DNA of 7,037 nt, from contig JALNYY010000185.1 of assembly GCA_023229605.1 (NCBI GenBank), positions 1 through 7,037 on the forward strand. The letters run 5' to 3'. This document shows, in pieces, positions 1 to 5,750 of the stretch. The number at the start of each line of letters is the position of its first letter. Within the stretch, counting starts at the first letter, position 1. Source of the stretch: Methylobacter sp. Lineage in GTDB: Bacteria; Pseudomonadota; Gammaproteobacteria; Methylococcales; Methylomonadaceae. Position numbers and translations under genes: made by a program. The notes under the pieces were generated by a model. That model saw only the letters and a program-made list of their open reading frames with translations. It did no database searches and was not told where the DNA came from.

Positions 1-215
1 TGCAAGCCCGATAAATCCATGTCCCATGACCGCATGGCCGAGCGAATGGAATCGCCTAACCGATCCTGCCCAACCCGACTGATAAAAAACGGCTCCCGGC
101 CAAAAGCCTGAAGATGCCAGGCGACATTAAACGGCGCCCCACCCAACACGCAACTGTCATCGGGAAAATGATCGAACAGCACCTCGCCGAAAATAGTGAT
201 CCGGTTATTGCTCAT
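1..215 (-). CDS. PfkB-family carbohydrate kinase, probable fructokinase (N-terminal part, runs off the window)
   Basis: This is the first 71 codons of a gene read leftwards, and the rest lies outside the window. The start is the ATG at 213-215, giving MSNNRITIFGEVLFDHFP. The fragment has the N-terminal hallmarks of the PfkB (ribokinase-like) family: a beta strand ending in GEVLFD, the GGAPFNVAWHLQAFG segment (about residues 25-39) that matches the sugar-binding N-terminal signature (GGxxxNxAxxLxxLG), and SRVGQDRLGDSIR, the usual VGxDxxGxxI element. Family members phosphorylate sugars or nucleosides with ATP in the cytoplasm. The GEVLFD...GGAPFN form is most like fructokinases, which make fructose 6-phosphate. 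The ATP site and catalytic Asp (GAGD motif) are in the missing C-terminal part, so substrate and intactness cannot be settled. The ribosome-binding site is weak. A dyad lies 17-35 bp upstream. Confidence 0.85.
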   Translation of the reverse strand, partial: MSNNRITIFGEVLFDHFPDDSCVLGGAPFNVAWHLQAFGREPFFISRVGQDRLGDSIRSAMRSWDMDLSGL

Positions 216-231
216 TAACTTTCATCCATTG

Positions 232-250
232 TTTTGTGTACGGTACAAAA
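232..250. promoter_or_regulatory. Dyad upstream of the sugar kinase, candidate operator
   Basis: TTTTGT (232-237) and ACAAAA (245-250) form a perfect 6-bp inverted repeat around a 7-bp centre that itself contains GTAC G GT. It lies 17-35 bp upstream of the kinase start codon, a plausible place for a repressor to block transcription or initiation of translation. No sigma70 promoter could be assigned with confidence here, and no regulator gene is in view. The operator role is inference from position and symmetry only. Confidence 0.3.
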
Positions 251-371
251 AGAGTGATACTCGAATGGCACTTACTTAAGCTTTTTCGGGTGCCCATATT
301 TTCTCACTTCGCCCCTTGCTGCGCTCCTTGTTTTCGTCAACAAAGGGTGAGGTTTTGGTCTTCTTTTGACA

Positions 372-489
372 GCTCTGGGTTCTATTCGTCCGGAGCGATT
401 TCCAATTGATCGCTACACTACTAGAGCCAAGAGTCTGACAACAGGCTCTTGATCATCAGGTTGGTTTGGGATTTTGCTCCAAACCAGCC
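372..489. repeat. Cluster of four consecutive hairpins
   Basis: Four inverted repeats follow each other closely. GCTCTGG 372-378 pairs with CCGGAGC 390-396 with one G-T pair. AGCGAT 394-399 pairs with ATCGCT 409-414. AGAGCC 423-428 pairs with GGCTCT 444-449, with an alternative, CAAGAG 428-433 and CTCTTG 446-451. An 11-bp stem at 459-469 pairs with 479-489, again with one wobble pair and a 9-nt loop. The last is the strongest. None is followed by a clear T-run, so they are not ordinary terminators. The strand of any transcript is unknown. Confidence 0.4.
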
Positions 490-490
490 A

Positions 491-518
491 AAGCCTGTCC
501 TAAGCTATGTCGAAGAGC
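491..518. repeat. REP-like dispersed repeat (degenerate copy)
   Basis: The core GCCTGTCCTAAGCTATGTCG (493-512) closely matches a short dispersed element found in many proteobacterial genomes, commonly seen as GCCTGTCCTGAGCTTGTCGAA. This copy has a G to A change and one extra base. The identification is from memory of the element, not a search. It lies directly after the strongest hairpin of the region, in a non-coding position, as is usual for such repeats. Confidence 0.45.
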
Positions 519-587
519 ACAGCGCGGACTCTCGAGCCCCCCCACAAAGCCCGCAGGAACCAGGAAAACAACGAGCCGGACTCGGCA

Positions 588-863
588 CTACCGACTAGCC
601 AAATCACCCTGCACATATTTATGCAGAATGGAACTAATCAAGGTTTGATAGGGGATGCCCTCTTTGATTGCCTCGGTTTTGATCCGCTGCAAGTCATTTT
701 CCAGCAACCTTAGATTGATTGATTTCCTTTTGCTCAGCTTGGTTTTAACCGAGGCTTTTAGTTGCTCCATTTCCTGAGCCAGATTAGGTACGCTGGCCAA
801 GGGCTGATTTTCCATGGCTTCCAGCAATTCTAATTCCTCTTCGGTGTAATCATTAGTCTTCAT
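588..863 (-). CDS. CopG/RHH-type antitoxin of a type II toxin-antitoxin pair (BrnA-like)
   Basis: This 91-residue protein is probably the antitoxin and the DNA-binding autorepressor of the operon. The N-terminal part (1-45) is acidic and probably flexible. Residues 47-80 look like a ribbon-helix-helix fold: a basic strand KRKSINLRL (45-53), helix ENDLQRIKTEAIKEG (55-69), and helix PYQTLISSILHKYVQG (71-86). The pattern (I)PYQTLISSILHKY is typical of CopG-family antitoxins of the COG3514 / PF12441 kind. Unlike many antitoxins, the acidic, probably toxin-binding part precedes the DNA-binding part. The ATG overlaps the toxin stop codon in ATGA (860-863), so translation is probably coupled. It also has its own Shine-Dalgarno AGGA at 870-873, 6 nt from the start, which could favour antitoxin excess. 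Family assignment is strong; partner specificity is inferred from the overlap. Confidence 0.85.
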   Translation of the reverse strand: MKTNDYTEEELELLEAMENQPLASVPNLAQEMEQLKASVKTKLSKRKSINLRLLENDLQRIKTEAIKEGIPYQTLISSILHKYVQGDLASR

Positions 864-1150
864 GTTTTGTCCTGCGATTGAACTAAGTGTGCATTGTGTT
901 TACGGCTAGGAATAATGCTTTTCAAAAAATAGCTGTCTTCGTCTTCAACAAAAGGAACGTAGTGTATATAGCCATTGATTTCTACTAGCAATATTTTCTG
1001 GTTTGGATATTTTTCAGGATTGTGGTGCGGCACGATATTTAAAATTCTATCGTCATTAATGGCGTTTTCTACCGCTTCAAAACAAACGTTGCGGCTTTGC
1101 TTGAGCATGGCATTTTTCTCCTTACTCCATTCGATTCTTTTTGTTTTCAA
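860..1150 (-). CDS. BrnT-like toxin, probable ribonuclease (type II toxin-antitoxin)
   Basis: This small basic protein of about 96 residues lies directly upstream of the RHH antitoxin. Its features are RIEWSKEKNAMLKQSR (5-20) followed by CFEAVENAI (23-31), a central KYPNQKILLVEINGYIHYVPFVED (47-70), and a C-terminal FLKSIIPSRK (75-84). The W-x3-KN-x-L...FE-x-V opening and the terminal IIPSRK resemble the BrnT/DUF497 layout (WDxxKxxxNxxKHGxxFExA ... RIISARRA). BrnT proteins are RelE-fold RNases that block translation, so RNase activity here is inferred from family. The start is the TTG at 1148-1150, preceded by GGGA 8 nt upstream. An upstream in-frame TTG at 1169-1171 has no ribosome-binding site and would sit at the very 5' end of the predicted transcript. 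It overlaps the antitoxin gene by 4 nt. The family is less sure than the antitoxin's. Confidence 0.7.
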   Translation of the reverse strand: MKTKRIEWSKEKNAMLKQSRNVCFEAVENAINDDRILNIVPHHNPEKYPNQKILLVEINGYIHYVPFVEDEDSYFLKSIIPSRKHNAHLVQSQDKT

Positions 1151-1179
1151 GACACTAATCCCAAAAATCAAGATAGTTT

Positions 1180-1207
1180 AGTATAGGCGCTGTATAGACA
1201 AAATCAA
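1180..1207 (-). promoter_or_regulatory. sigma70-type promoter of the toxin-antitoxin operon
   Basis: On the minus strand, TTGATT (-35, at 1202-1207) and TATACT (-10, at 1180-1185) are separated by 16 bp. Transcription would begin near 1173, about 23 nt before the TTG start at 1150. The spacing and the match to consensus are good. Its position after the htpG terminator implies the operon is transcribed independently. Confidence 0.6.
1181..1197. promoter_or_regulatory. Direct repeat in the promoter, candidate antitoxin operator
   Basis: GTATAG occurs at 1181-1186 and again at 1192-1197, a period of 11 bp or about one helical turn. The copies overlap the -10 box and the spacer. RHH proteins bind short repeated sites on one face of the DNA, and such toxin-antitoxin operons are usually autorepressed. 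Binding by the antitoxin encoded here is inferred. Confidence 0.4.
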
Positions 1208-1315
1208 CTGGTAATATGAGCTTACATGATTGGGATAAACGCTTTCTCTCGGACAGGCTTATTCCAACTACAAGCCTTCCTCAAATTTGAATCAACATTA
1301 ACAAAACCATCACGC

Positions 1316-1348
1316 AAAAAAAAGGCCGGATATTCTCCAGCCTTTTTT
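1316..1348 (-). terminator. Rho-independent terminator of htpG
   Basis: Read on the minus strand, GGCTGGA pairs with TCCGGCC (one G-U pair) around a 5-nt loop GAATA, flanked by a run of six A before and eight T after, which lengthens the stem with A-U pairs. It begins 18 bp after the htpG stop codon. In the plus direction the same stem has a C-A mismatch, so it favours the htpG direction. Confidence 0.88.
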
Positions 1349-1365
1349 GTTTAGTTGCTTAACGC

Positions 1366-3294
1366 TTAGTGCAACAACCCCTGCAACAACCCGTTCAGTT
1401 TATGAACAAAGGCCGCAGGATCATCCAGCTGGCCGCCTTCGCTGAGGATGGCCTGATCGAACAGGATATCGGTCAGGTCGGCAAAGCGGCTATCGTCCTG
1501 TTCTTCTTTCATCTTAACCACCAACGGATGGGTCGGGTTAAGCTCGAAAATCGGCTTTCTGCCCATTCCCATTCCCAAGCCTTGTCCGGCATCCTTCATG
1601 ATTCTTTCCATGTTCAAGCTCATGCCGTAAACGTCGGCAACCAGACAAGCAGGGGATTCGGTTAAACGATGACTCAAGCGCACTTCGCTGACTTTATCGG
1701 CCAGCACGTCTTTAATCTGCTTGAGCACTGTTTCAAAATCCTTGTTCACTTCTTCCTGGGCTGCTTTGTCCTCTTCGGTATCCAAAACGCCCAAGTCCAG
1801 ATCGCCTTTGGCGACAGACTGTAAGTGCTTACCGTCGAATTCGTCCAGGTTAGACACCAACCATTCGTCGATACGATCCGACAGCAACAAGACTTCGATG
1901 CCTTTCTTGCGGAAAATTTCCAAATGCGGGCTGTTTTTTGCGGCCGAGAAGCTGTCCGCAGTTACATAATAAATCTTGTCCTGCCCTTCTCTCATACGGC
2001 TGACATAACTTTCCAGCGCAACATCCTGTTTGTCGGTATCGGCATGGGTTGACGCGAAGCGCAGCAATTTGGCGACGCGCTCTTTATTGCCATGATCTTC
2101 AATCGGGCCTTCTTTGATAACCTGACCAAACTGAGACCAGAACGTCTCGTATTTTTCCGGTTCATTCTTGGCCAAGTCTTCCAGCATGCCCAGCACTTTC
2201 TTGACTGCGCCGGATTTGATGGTGCTGATTTGCTTGCTTTGCTGCAGGATTTCCCGCGATACGTTCAATGGCAGGGAATTGGCGTCGATAATACCTCTGA
2301 TAAAACGCAGATACCGGGGCATCAGCTGTTCGGCATCGTCGGTGATAAACACTTTGCGTATGTACAGTTTTACGCCGTGTTTGGTGTCTCTGTCCCATAA
2401 ATCGAACGGTGCGCGCGACGGCACGTAAAGCAGCAAGGTGTATTCATTGGTGCCTTCTACTTTGCTGTGCACATGGGTTAGCGGGTCTTGGAAGTCGTGC
2501 CCTACGTGTTTGTAAAATTCGTTATACGCCTCATCGGTGATTTCCTGGCGGGCTTTGGTCCATAATGCAGAAGCCGAGTTGACGGTCTCTTCGACGATTT
2601 CCGTCGGTTTTTCTTCCTCGCCTTCTTCGCCCTTAGTCGCCGGGATTTCTTTGTCCATCACGATGGGCAGGGAAATATGATCGGAGAATTTTCTGACGAT
2701 AGAGCGGATACGGTAGCCGTCCAGGAACTCGCTTTCGGCTTCTTTCATATGCAGAACGATTTCGGTGCCGCGTTGGGCTTTTTCTACGGATTCGAGTGTG
2801 TAATCGCCCTCGCCGGCAGACTCCCAGCGCACGCCTGCGCTCTTGTCGGCGCCGGCCTTGCGGGTGGTTAAAGTCACTTTGTCGGCAACGATAAACGCCG
2901 AATAAAAACCCACGCCGAACTGGCCGATCAATTCGCTGTCTTTGGCCTGGTCGCCGGTTAATGCCTGGAAAAACTGTTTGGTGCCAGATTTTGCAATGGT
3001 GCCGATGTGTTCCTGAACTTCCGCGCGGGTCATGCCGATGCCATTGTCGATGATAGTGATGGTGCGCTTGTCTTTGTCGAATTCCAGACGGATTTTCAGC
3101 TCGCTGTCGCCTTCGTACAAACTGTCATTGGACAGCGCCTCAAAACGCAGTTTGTCCGCAGCATCAGAGGCATTGGAAATCAATTCCCGTAAGAATATTT
3201 CCTTGTTACTATATAATGAATGAATCATTAAATGCAGCAGATGTTTAACTTCGGTTTCAAAACCCAATGTTTCTTTTTTTGCTTCAACAGTCAT
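1366..3294 (-). CDS. htpG: Hsp90-family molecular chaperone HtpG
   Basis: This 642-residue protein is full length for bacterial Hsp90 (E. coli 624). HtpG is a cytosolic homodimeric ATPase that remodels and helps fold client proteins, working with DnaK. The N-terminal GHKL ATPase domain shows all key motifs: RELISNASDA (36-45) with catalytic Glu37, DNGIGM (83-88), GTIAKSGT (98-105, ATP lid), and GQFGVGFYSAF (124-134). A short acidic linker (about 221-235, rich in EEG) joins the middle domain, where LPLNVSREILQ (341-351) carries the Arg347 that contacts the ATP gamma-phosphate. The C-terminal dimerisation domain ends about residue 642 and lacks the eukaryotic MEEVD tail. The ATG at 3292-3294 has an AGGA Shine-Dalgarno at 3304-3307, 9 nt upstream. 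A sigma32 promoter precedes it and a strong terminator follows, so it is probably a single-gene unit. It is intact, with no missing residue. Confidence 0.98.
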   Translation of the reverse strand: MTVEAKKETLGFETEVKHLLHLMIHSLYSNKEIFLRELISNASDAADKLRFEALSNDSLYEGDSELKIRLEFDKDKRTITIIDNGIGMTRAEVQEHIGTIAKSGTKQFFQALTGDQAKDSELIGQFGVGFYSAFIVADKVTLTTRKAGADKSAGVRWESAGEGDYTLESVEKAQRGTEIVLHMKEAESEFLDGYRIRSIVRKFSDHISLPIVMDKEIPATKGEEGEEEKPTEIVEETVNSASALWTKARQEITDEAYNEFYKHVGHDFQDPLTHVHSKVEGTNEYTLLLYVPSRAPFDLWDRDTKHGVKLYIRKVFITDDAEQLMPRYLRFIRGIIDANSLPLNVSREILQQSKQISTIKSGAVKKVLGMLEDLAKNEPEKYETFWSQFGQVIKEGPIEDHGNKERVAKLLRFASTHADTDKQDVALESYVSRMREGQDKIYYVTADSFSAAKNSPHLEIFRKKGIEVLLLSDRIDEWLVSNLDEFDGKHLQSVAKGDLDLGVLDTEEDKAAQEEVNKDFETVLKQIKDVLADKVSEVRLSHRLTESPACLVADVYGMSLNMERIMKDAGQGLGMGMGRKPIFELNPTHPLVVKMKEEQDDSRFADLTDILFDQAILSEGGQLDDPAAFVHKLNGLLQGLLH

Positions 3295-3299
3295 ATTTA

Positions 3300-3314
3300 T
3301 TAATCCTGATTAAT
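3300..3314. repeat. 15-nt palindromic sequence in the htpG leader, repeated exactly inside holA
   Basis: TTAATCCTGATTAAT at 3300-3314 includes the perfect dyad TTAATC-CT-GATTAA and spans the htpG Shine-Dalgarno. The identical 15 bases recur at 5969-5983 within holA. In RNA the dyad could form only a short AU-rich stem of about 5 pairs. A function is not established. Confidence 0.4.
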
Positions 3315-3330
3315 TATAAGATTAACGCCA

Positions 3331-3358
3331 ATATTGGGACGGATTGGTTTTTTTCAAG
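3331..3358 (-). promoter_or_regulatory. sigma32 (RpoH) heat-shock promoter of htpG
   Basis: On the minus strand, CTTGAAA (-35, at 3352-3358) is followed after 13 bp by CCCAATAT (-10, at 3331-3338). The sigma32 consensus is CTTGAAA, 13-17 bp, CCCCATnT, so the -35 is exact and the -10 is close. Transcription would start near 3325, giving a leader of about 30 nt that contains the AGGA ribosome-binding site. htpG is a classical member of the heat-shock regulon. Confidence 0.8.
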
Positions 3359-3399
3359 CCTAAACTAAACAGATGAAATATAAGGCTACATAATCCCTT

Positions 3400-5022
3400 A
3401 TGGCAATAAACCTAGCATCAAAAAAAATATTGGTCGTCGAAGATCAAGCGATCATGCGCGAAACCATTAAACATATCCTGGGTTCATTCGGCGCCCGGCT
3501 TATTATTGAGGCGGAATCGGGCATCAACGCAATAACTGCGATGAGAATTGACAAGTTTGATGTTGTGCTCTGCGATTACAATCTGCTCAGAGGAAAAAAC
3601 GGCCAACAGGTTCTTGAAGAGGCCAGACATCTTAAGTTATTGCCGGTTAACGCCATTTTTATCATGGTCACTTGTGAACAGAGTCTGGAGATGGTGCTTA
3701 GCGCCATCGACAACAAACCCGACGACTATCTGATTAAACCTTTTAACCGGCTACAGTTATTAAGCCGTATTGAAAGATGCCATGCCCGCAAGAAATACCT
3801 GACCAGCGTTGAAAATGAAATAGACTGCGGCAATCTTTACCAGGCCATACGTAATTGCGAAAAGCTGCTCCAGCTGGATGATAAAAAAATGCGCATGCAA
3901 TTATTAAAAATGTATGCCGAATTGGCCCTTAAAGTTGGCGACTTTAAGAAGGCTGAAGAGATTTATCAGGACATTCTGCACGAAAGGGAACTTCCATGGG
4001 CCAGGTTGGGCTTGGGCGTTGTTGCTTTTTTTCTCGGCTATTATGATCAAGCCATTAAGACTTTTGAGGATCTCATCGAACAATATCCGGTGATGCTGGA
4101 AGCTTATGACTGGCTGGTAAAAGCGCACGAATCGCTGGGCAATGATGAGCATGCCGTATCTTCGCTTAATTCGGCGGTTACACTTTCGCCGATGTCCATC
4201 TTAAGACAAAAAAAACTGGCGTTGCTGGCTGACAAAACGGAAAACTTCCCTGTTGCAAAAAAAGCCTACACAGCCACCATTAAACTGGGTAAAAACTCTA
4301 TACATAGGTCATCCGCCGACTATGCGGGCTTGGCCAATGTTTACTTAAAAAGCAACGCCGCCAACGAGGCGCTAAAAATATTGTATGAACTGAATCAGCA
4401 ATTTCACAATGATCCTGAAGCAAAGCTTAGGGCTGCCCTGTTAGAAACCGAGATTCATCAGGCAAAAGGCAACAAGGCGCTGGCCGAGCAAGCCTATGGA
4501 AAAACGGTTAAACTGAACGAACAATTCAACAGACAGCTATCCCGCGAGCTCCGCCTGGAAATGGCAAAAACTTTTTATCTGAACGGAAACAGCGAAACTT
4601 GCGATGAAATTCTTAACGATTTAGTTAAAACCAATATTGATGATAAGCTTTTCATCAAAGAAATCGTCGCAATGTGCGACGCCATTATCGGCGAAAACTA
4701 TGCAGAAACGCTGATTCAACACATAAAGAAAGAATTGGTCGACATCAACAATAAGGGCGTCAGCCTGTTCCAGGAAGGCAATGTTAAGGGAGCCCTGGCG
4801 GTTTTTGAACAGGCCATTGCAAAAATGCCCAGCAATCAAACAGTCCTTTTAAATTTAATAAAAATCATCATTCATGACCTTAAAACATCCAAATCCGCCC
4901 CGGAAAAAATCATAAGCGCCCAAGCTTATATCAATAAAGCCGTCCAAATAGGCATACCCCACAATCAAATCGGTAGCCTTCAATCAGAACTGGACACTAT
5001 TCAAAGTAAAGCTAACCAATAA
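3400..5022 (+). CDS. Response regulator: receiver domain plus TPR-type repeat region
   Basis: This 540-residue cytosolic protein has two parts. Residues 8-125 form a complete CheY-like receiver: acidic pair Glu14-Asp15, phosphoacceptor Asp59 in VVLCDYNLL, Thr91 in MVT, and Lys113 in LIKPF, so it should be phosphorylated. From about 130 to 480 it is helical with TPR-like units, the clearest at about 166-196 (LALKVGDFKKAEEIYQDIL), 199-230 (FFLGYYDQAIKTFEDLIEQYP), 234-264, and 447-477 (GVSLFQEGNVKGALAVFEQAI). No DNA-binding, GGDEF/EAL, HD-GYP or methylesterase output domain is present, so the output is probably a phosphorylation-controlled protein interaction. TPR response regulators are known, for example VieB of Vibrio cholerae. 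The ATG at 3400 has no good ribosome-binding site, but the next in-frame ATG (codon 19) would remove the first strand and the acidic pair. It is divergent from htpG and 9 nt upstream of a histidine kinase, its likely partner. The target is unknown. Confidence 0.88.
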   Translation: MAINLASKKILVVEDQAIMRETIKHILGSFGARLIIEAESGINAITAMRIDKFDVVLCDYNLLRGKNGQQVLEEARHLKLLPVNAIFIMVTCEQSLEMVLSAIDNKPDDYLIKPFNRLQLLSRIERCHARKKYLTSVENEIDCGNLYQAIRNCEKLLQLDDKKMRMQLLKMYAELALKVGDFKKAEEIYQDILHERELPWARLGLGVVAFFLGYYDQAIKTFEDLIEQYPVMLEAYDWLVKAHESLGNDEHAVSSLNSAVTLSPMSILRQKKLALLADKTENFPVAKKAYTATIKLGKNSIHRSSADYAGLANVYLKSNAANEALKILYELNQQFHNDPEAKLRAALLETEIHQAKGNKALAEQAYGKTVKLNEQFNRQLSRELRLEMAKTFYLNGNSETCDEILNDLVKTNIDDKLFIKEIVAMCDAIIGENYAETLIQHIKKELVDINNKGVSLFQEGNVKGALAVFEQAIAKMPSNQTVLLNLIKIIIHDLKTSKSAPEKIISAQAYINKAVQIGIPHNQIGSLQSELDTIQSKANQ

Positions 5023-5031
5023 CCCGCCAAA

Positions 5032-5718
5032 ATGTCTAATACTCAAATGCTTTCAATCGGTTTTCCCGCCATCCTGGCCTCTTCAGTGCATGACATAAAG
5101 AACTCATTGACGGCTCTTCGGGCGCTGGTCGGCCAGCTTGAAAACATCTACCAAGAGCCGAAACCTACAGAATTCAGGCAACTGGAGTTTGAATCCAACC
5201 GCATGAACAATAGCCTCATGCAATTGCTGACACTTTATAAAATTGACTTGTCCCAATTCAGCCTGTCTATAGACGAGCATAGCGTCGCCGACATATTGGA
5301 AGATATTGTCGCCCAGCAATCCACCTTATTATCTTTAGGCAACGTTCAACTCATTACCGAATGCCATGGCGACCTGTTTTGTTATTGCGACAGCGCCATG
5401 ATCAGCAATGCCCTCTGCACGCTGGTCAATAACGCACAGCGCTATTGCAAAAGCAAAGTCCTGATTTCCGCCGCAGAGGAAGACGATTATATTGTTTTTT
5501 GCATTGAAGATGATGGCAAGGGTTACCCGGAAAATCTTATGTCGCCCGATTACAAACAACTCCATCAAGTTGATCTGGCTACCGGCAATACCGGATTGGG
5601 ATTGTTTTTTACCGAGACTATTGCACAATTACATGTCAAAGGTGACAAATGCGGTTTTATTGTGACCGACAATAATAGCCGGCTTGGCGGAGCCCGGTTT
5701 AAACTGTATTTGCCATAA
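5032..5718 (+). CDS. Small soluble histidine kinase without a sensor domain
   Basis: This 228-residue protein is a minimal two-component kinase: a dimerisation/phosphoacceptor helix pair followed by a HATPase_c domain. The H box is SSVHDIKNSLTAL with His20. The ATP-binding domain has an N box at NALCTLVNNAQRY (126-138, Asn134 the likely metal ligand), a G1 box DDGKGYP (160-166) and a G2 box GNTGLGLFF (185-193), and ends with the usual GGARFKLYLP. There is no signal peptide, transmembrane segment, PAS, GAF or HAMP domain, and only 19 residues precede the phosphoacceptor His, so a signal must come from another protein or a ligand of the catalytic core. It starts 9 nt after the TPR response regulator with no clear Shine-Dalgarno, suggesting translational coupling, and most likely phosphorylates Asp59 of that protein. 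An in-frame ATG at codon 6 is an alternative start. It ends 15 bp from the convergent holA. Confidence 0.87.
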   Translation: MSNTQMLSIGFPAILASSVHDIKNSLTALRALVGQLENIYQEPKPTEFRQLEFESNRMNNSLMQLLTLYKIDLSQFSLSIDEHSVADILEDIVAQQSTLLSLGNVQLITECHGDLFCYCDSAMISNALCTLVNNAQRYCKSKVLISAAEEDDYIVFCIEDDGKGYPENLMSPDYKQLHQVDLATGNTGLGLFFTETIAQLHVKGDKCGFIVTDNNSRLGGARFKLYLP

Positions 5719-5730
5719 AGCTTCCGCCCG

Positions 5731-5750
5731 CGCCTACGACCTTGTAGGCG
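5731..5750. terminator. Hairpin at the convergent kinase/holA boundary
   Basis: CGCCTAC (5731-5737) and GTAGGCG (5744-5750) form a perfect 7-bp GC-rich stem with a 6-nt loop. It starts 12 bp after the kinase stop and contains the holA stop codon (TAG, 5734-5736). Neither side has a T-run, so it is not a standard intrinsic terminator. It could stabilise the 3' ends of one or both transcripts or act with Rho. Confidence 0.4.

Larger units (their letters stand above)
216..587. other. Intergenic region with no supported gene
   Basis: About 370 bp separate the start of the sugar kinase from the end of the antitoxin gene. The short open frames here look like chance: they have no recognisable motif and one overlaps the antitoxin in antisense. 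What can be seen is a small inverted repeat (GAGT 252-255, ACTC 259-262), a loose stem between about 303 and 352, four successive hairpins at 372-489, and a REP-like segment at 491-518. The density of stems suggests the debris of a repeat or small mobile element, or a structured RNA. No intact transposase, terminal repeats or target duplication were recognised. Confidence 0.6.

Noticed and set aside
216..371. Remnant of an insertion sequence upstream of the sugar kinase
   Set aside because: The text feels repeat-like, but no transposase fragment, terminal inverted repeat or target duplication could be identified.
571..587. Possible terminator for the toxin-antitoxin operon (CGAG/CTCG stem followed by TTGTTTT on the minus strand)
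   Set aside because: The stem has only 4 bp and the T-run is interrupted, so it is too weak to call.
466..713. Two overlapping plus-strand open frames of 60 and 68 codons
   Set aside because: They show no recognisable motif, lie over hairpins and the REP-like repeat, and partly run antisense to the antitoxin gene. They look like chance frames.
2162..2398. Minus-strand 78-codon frame and several plus-strand frames inside htpG
   Set aside because: They are shadows of an intact, strongly conserved gene in another frame.
3300..3313. RNA thermometer masking the htpG ribosome-binding site
   Set aside because: The dyad would form only about 5 A-U-rich pairs with a tiny loop and leaves much of AGGA unpaired, and the sigma32 promoter already explains heat control.
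3340..3399. A plus-strand sigma70 promoter for the response regulator
   Set aside because: TATAAG and TAAACT boxes exist, but none has a convincing -35 element at 16-18 bp.
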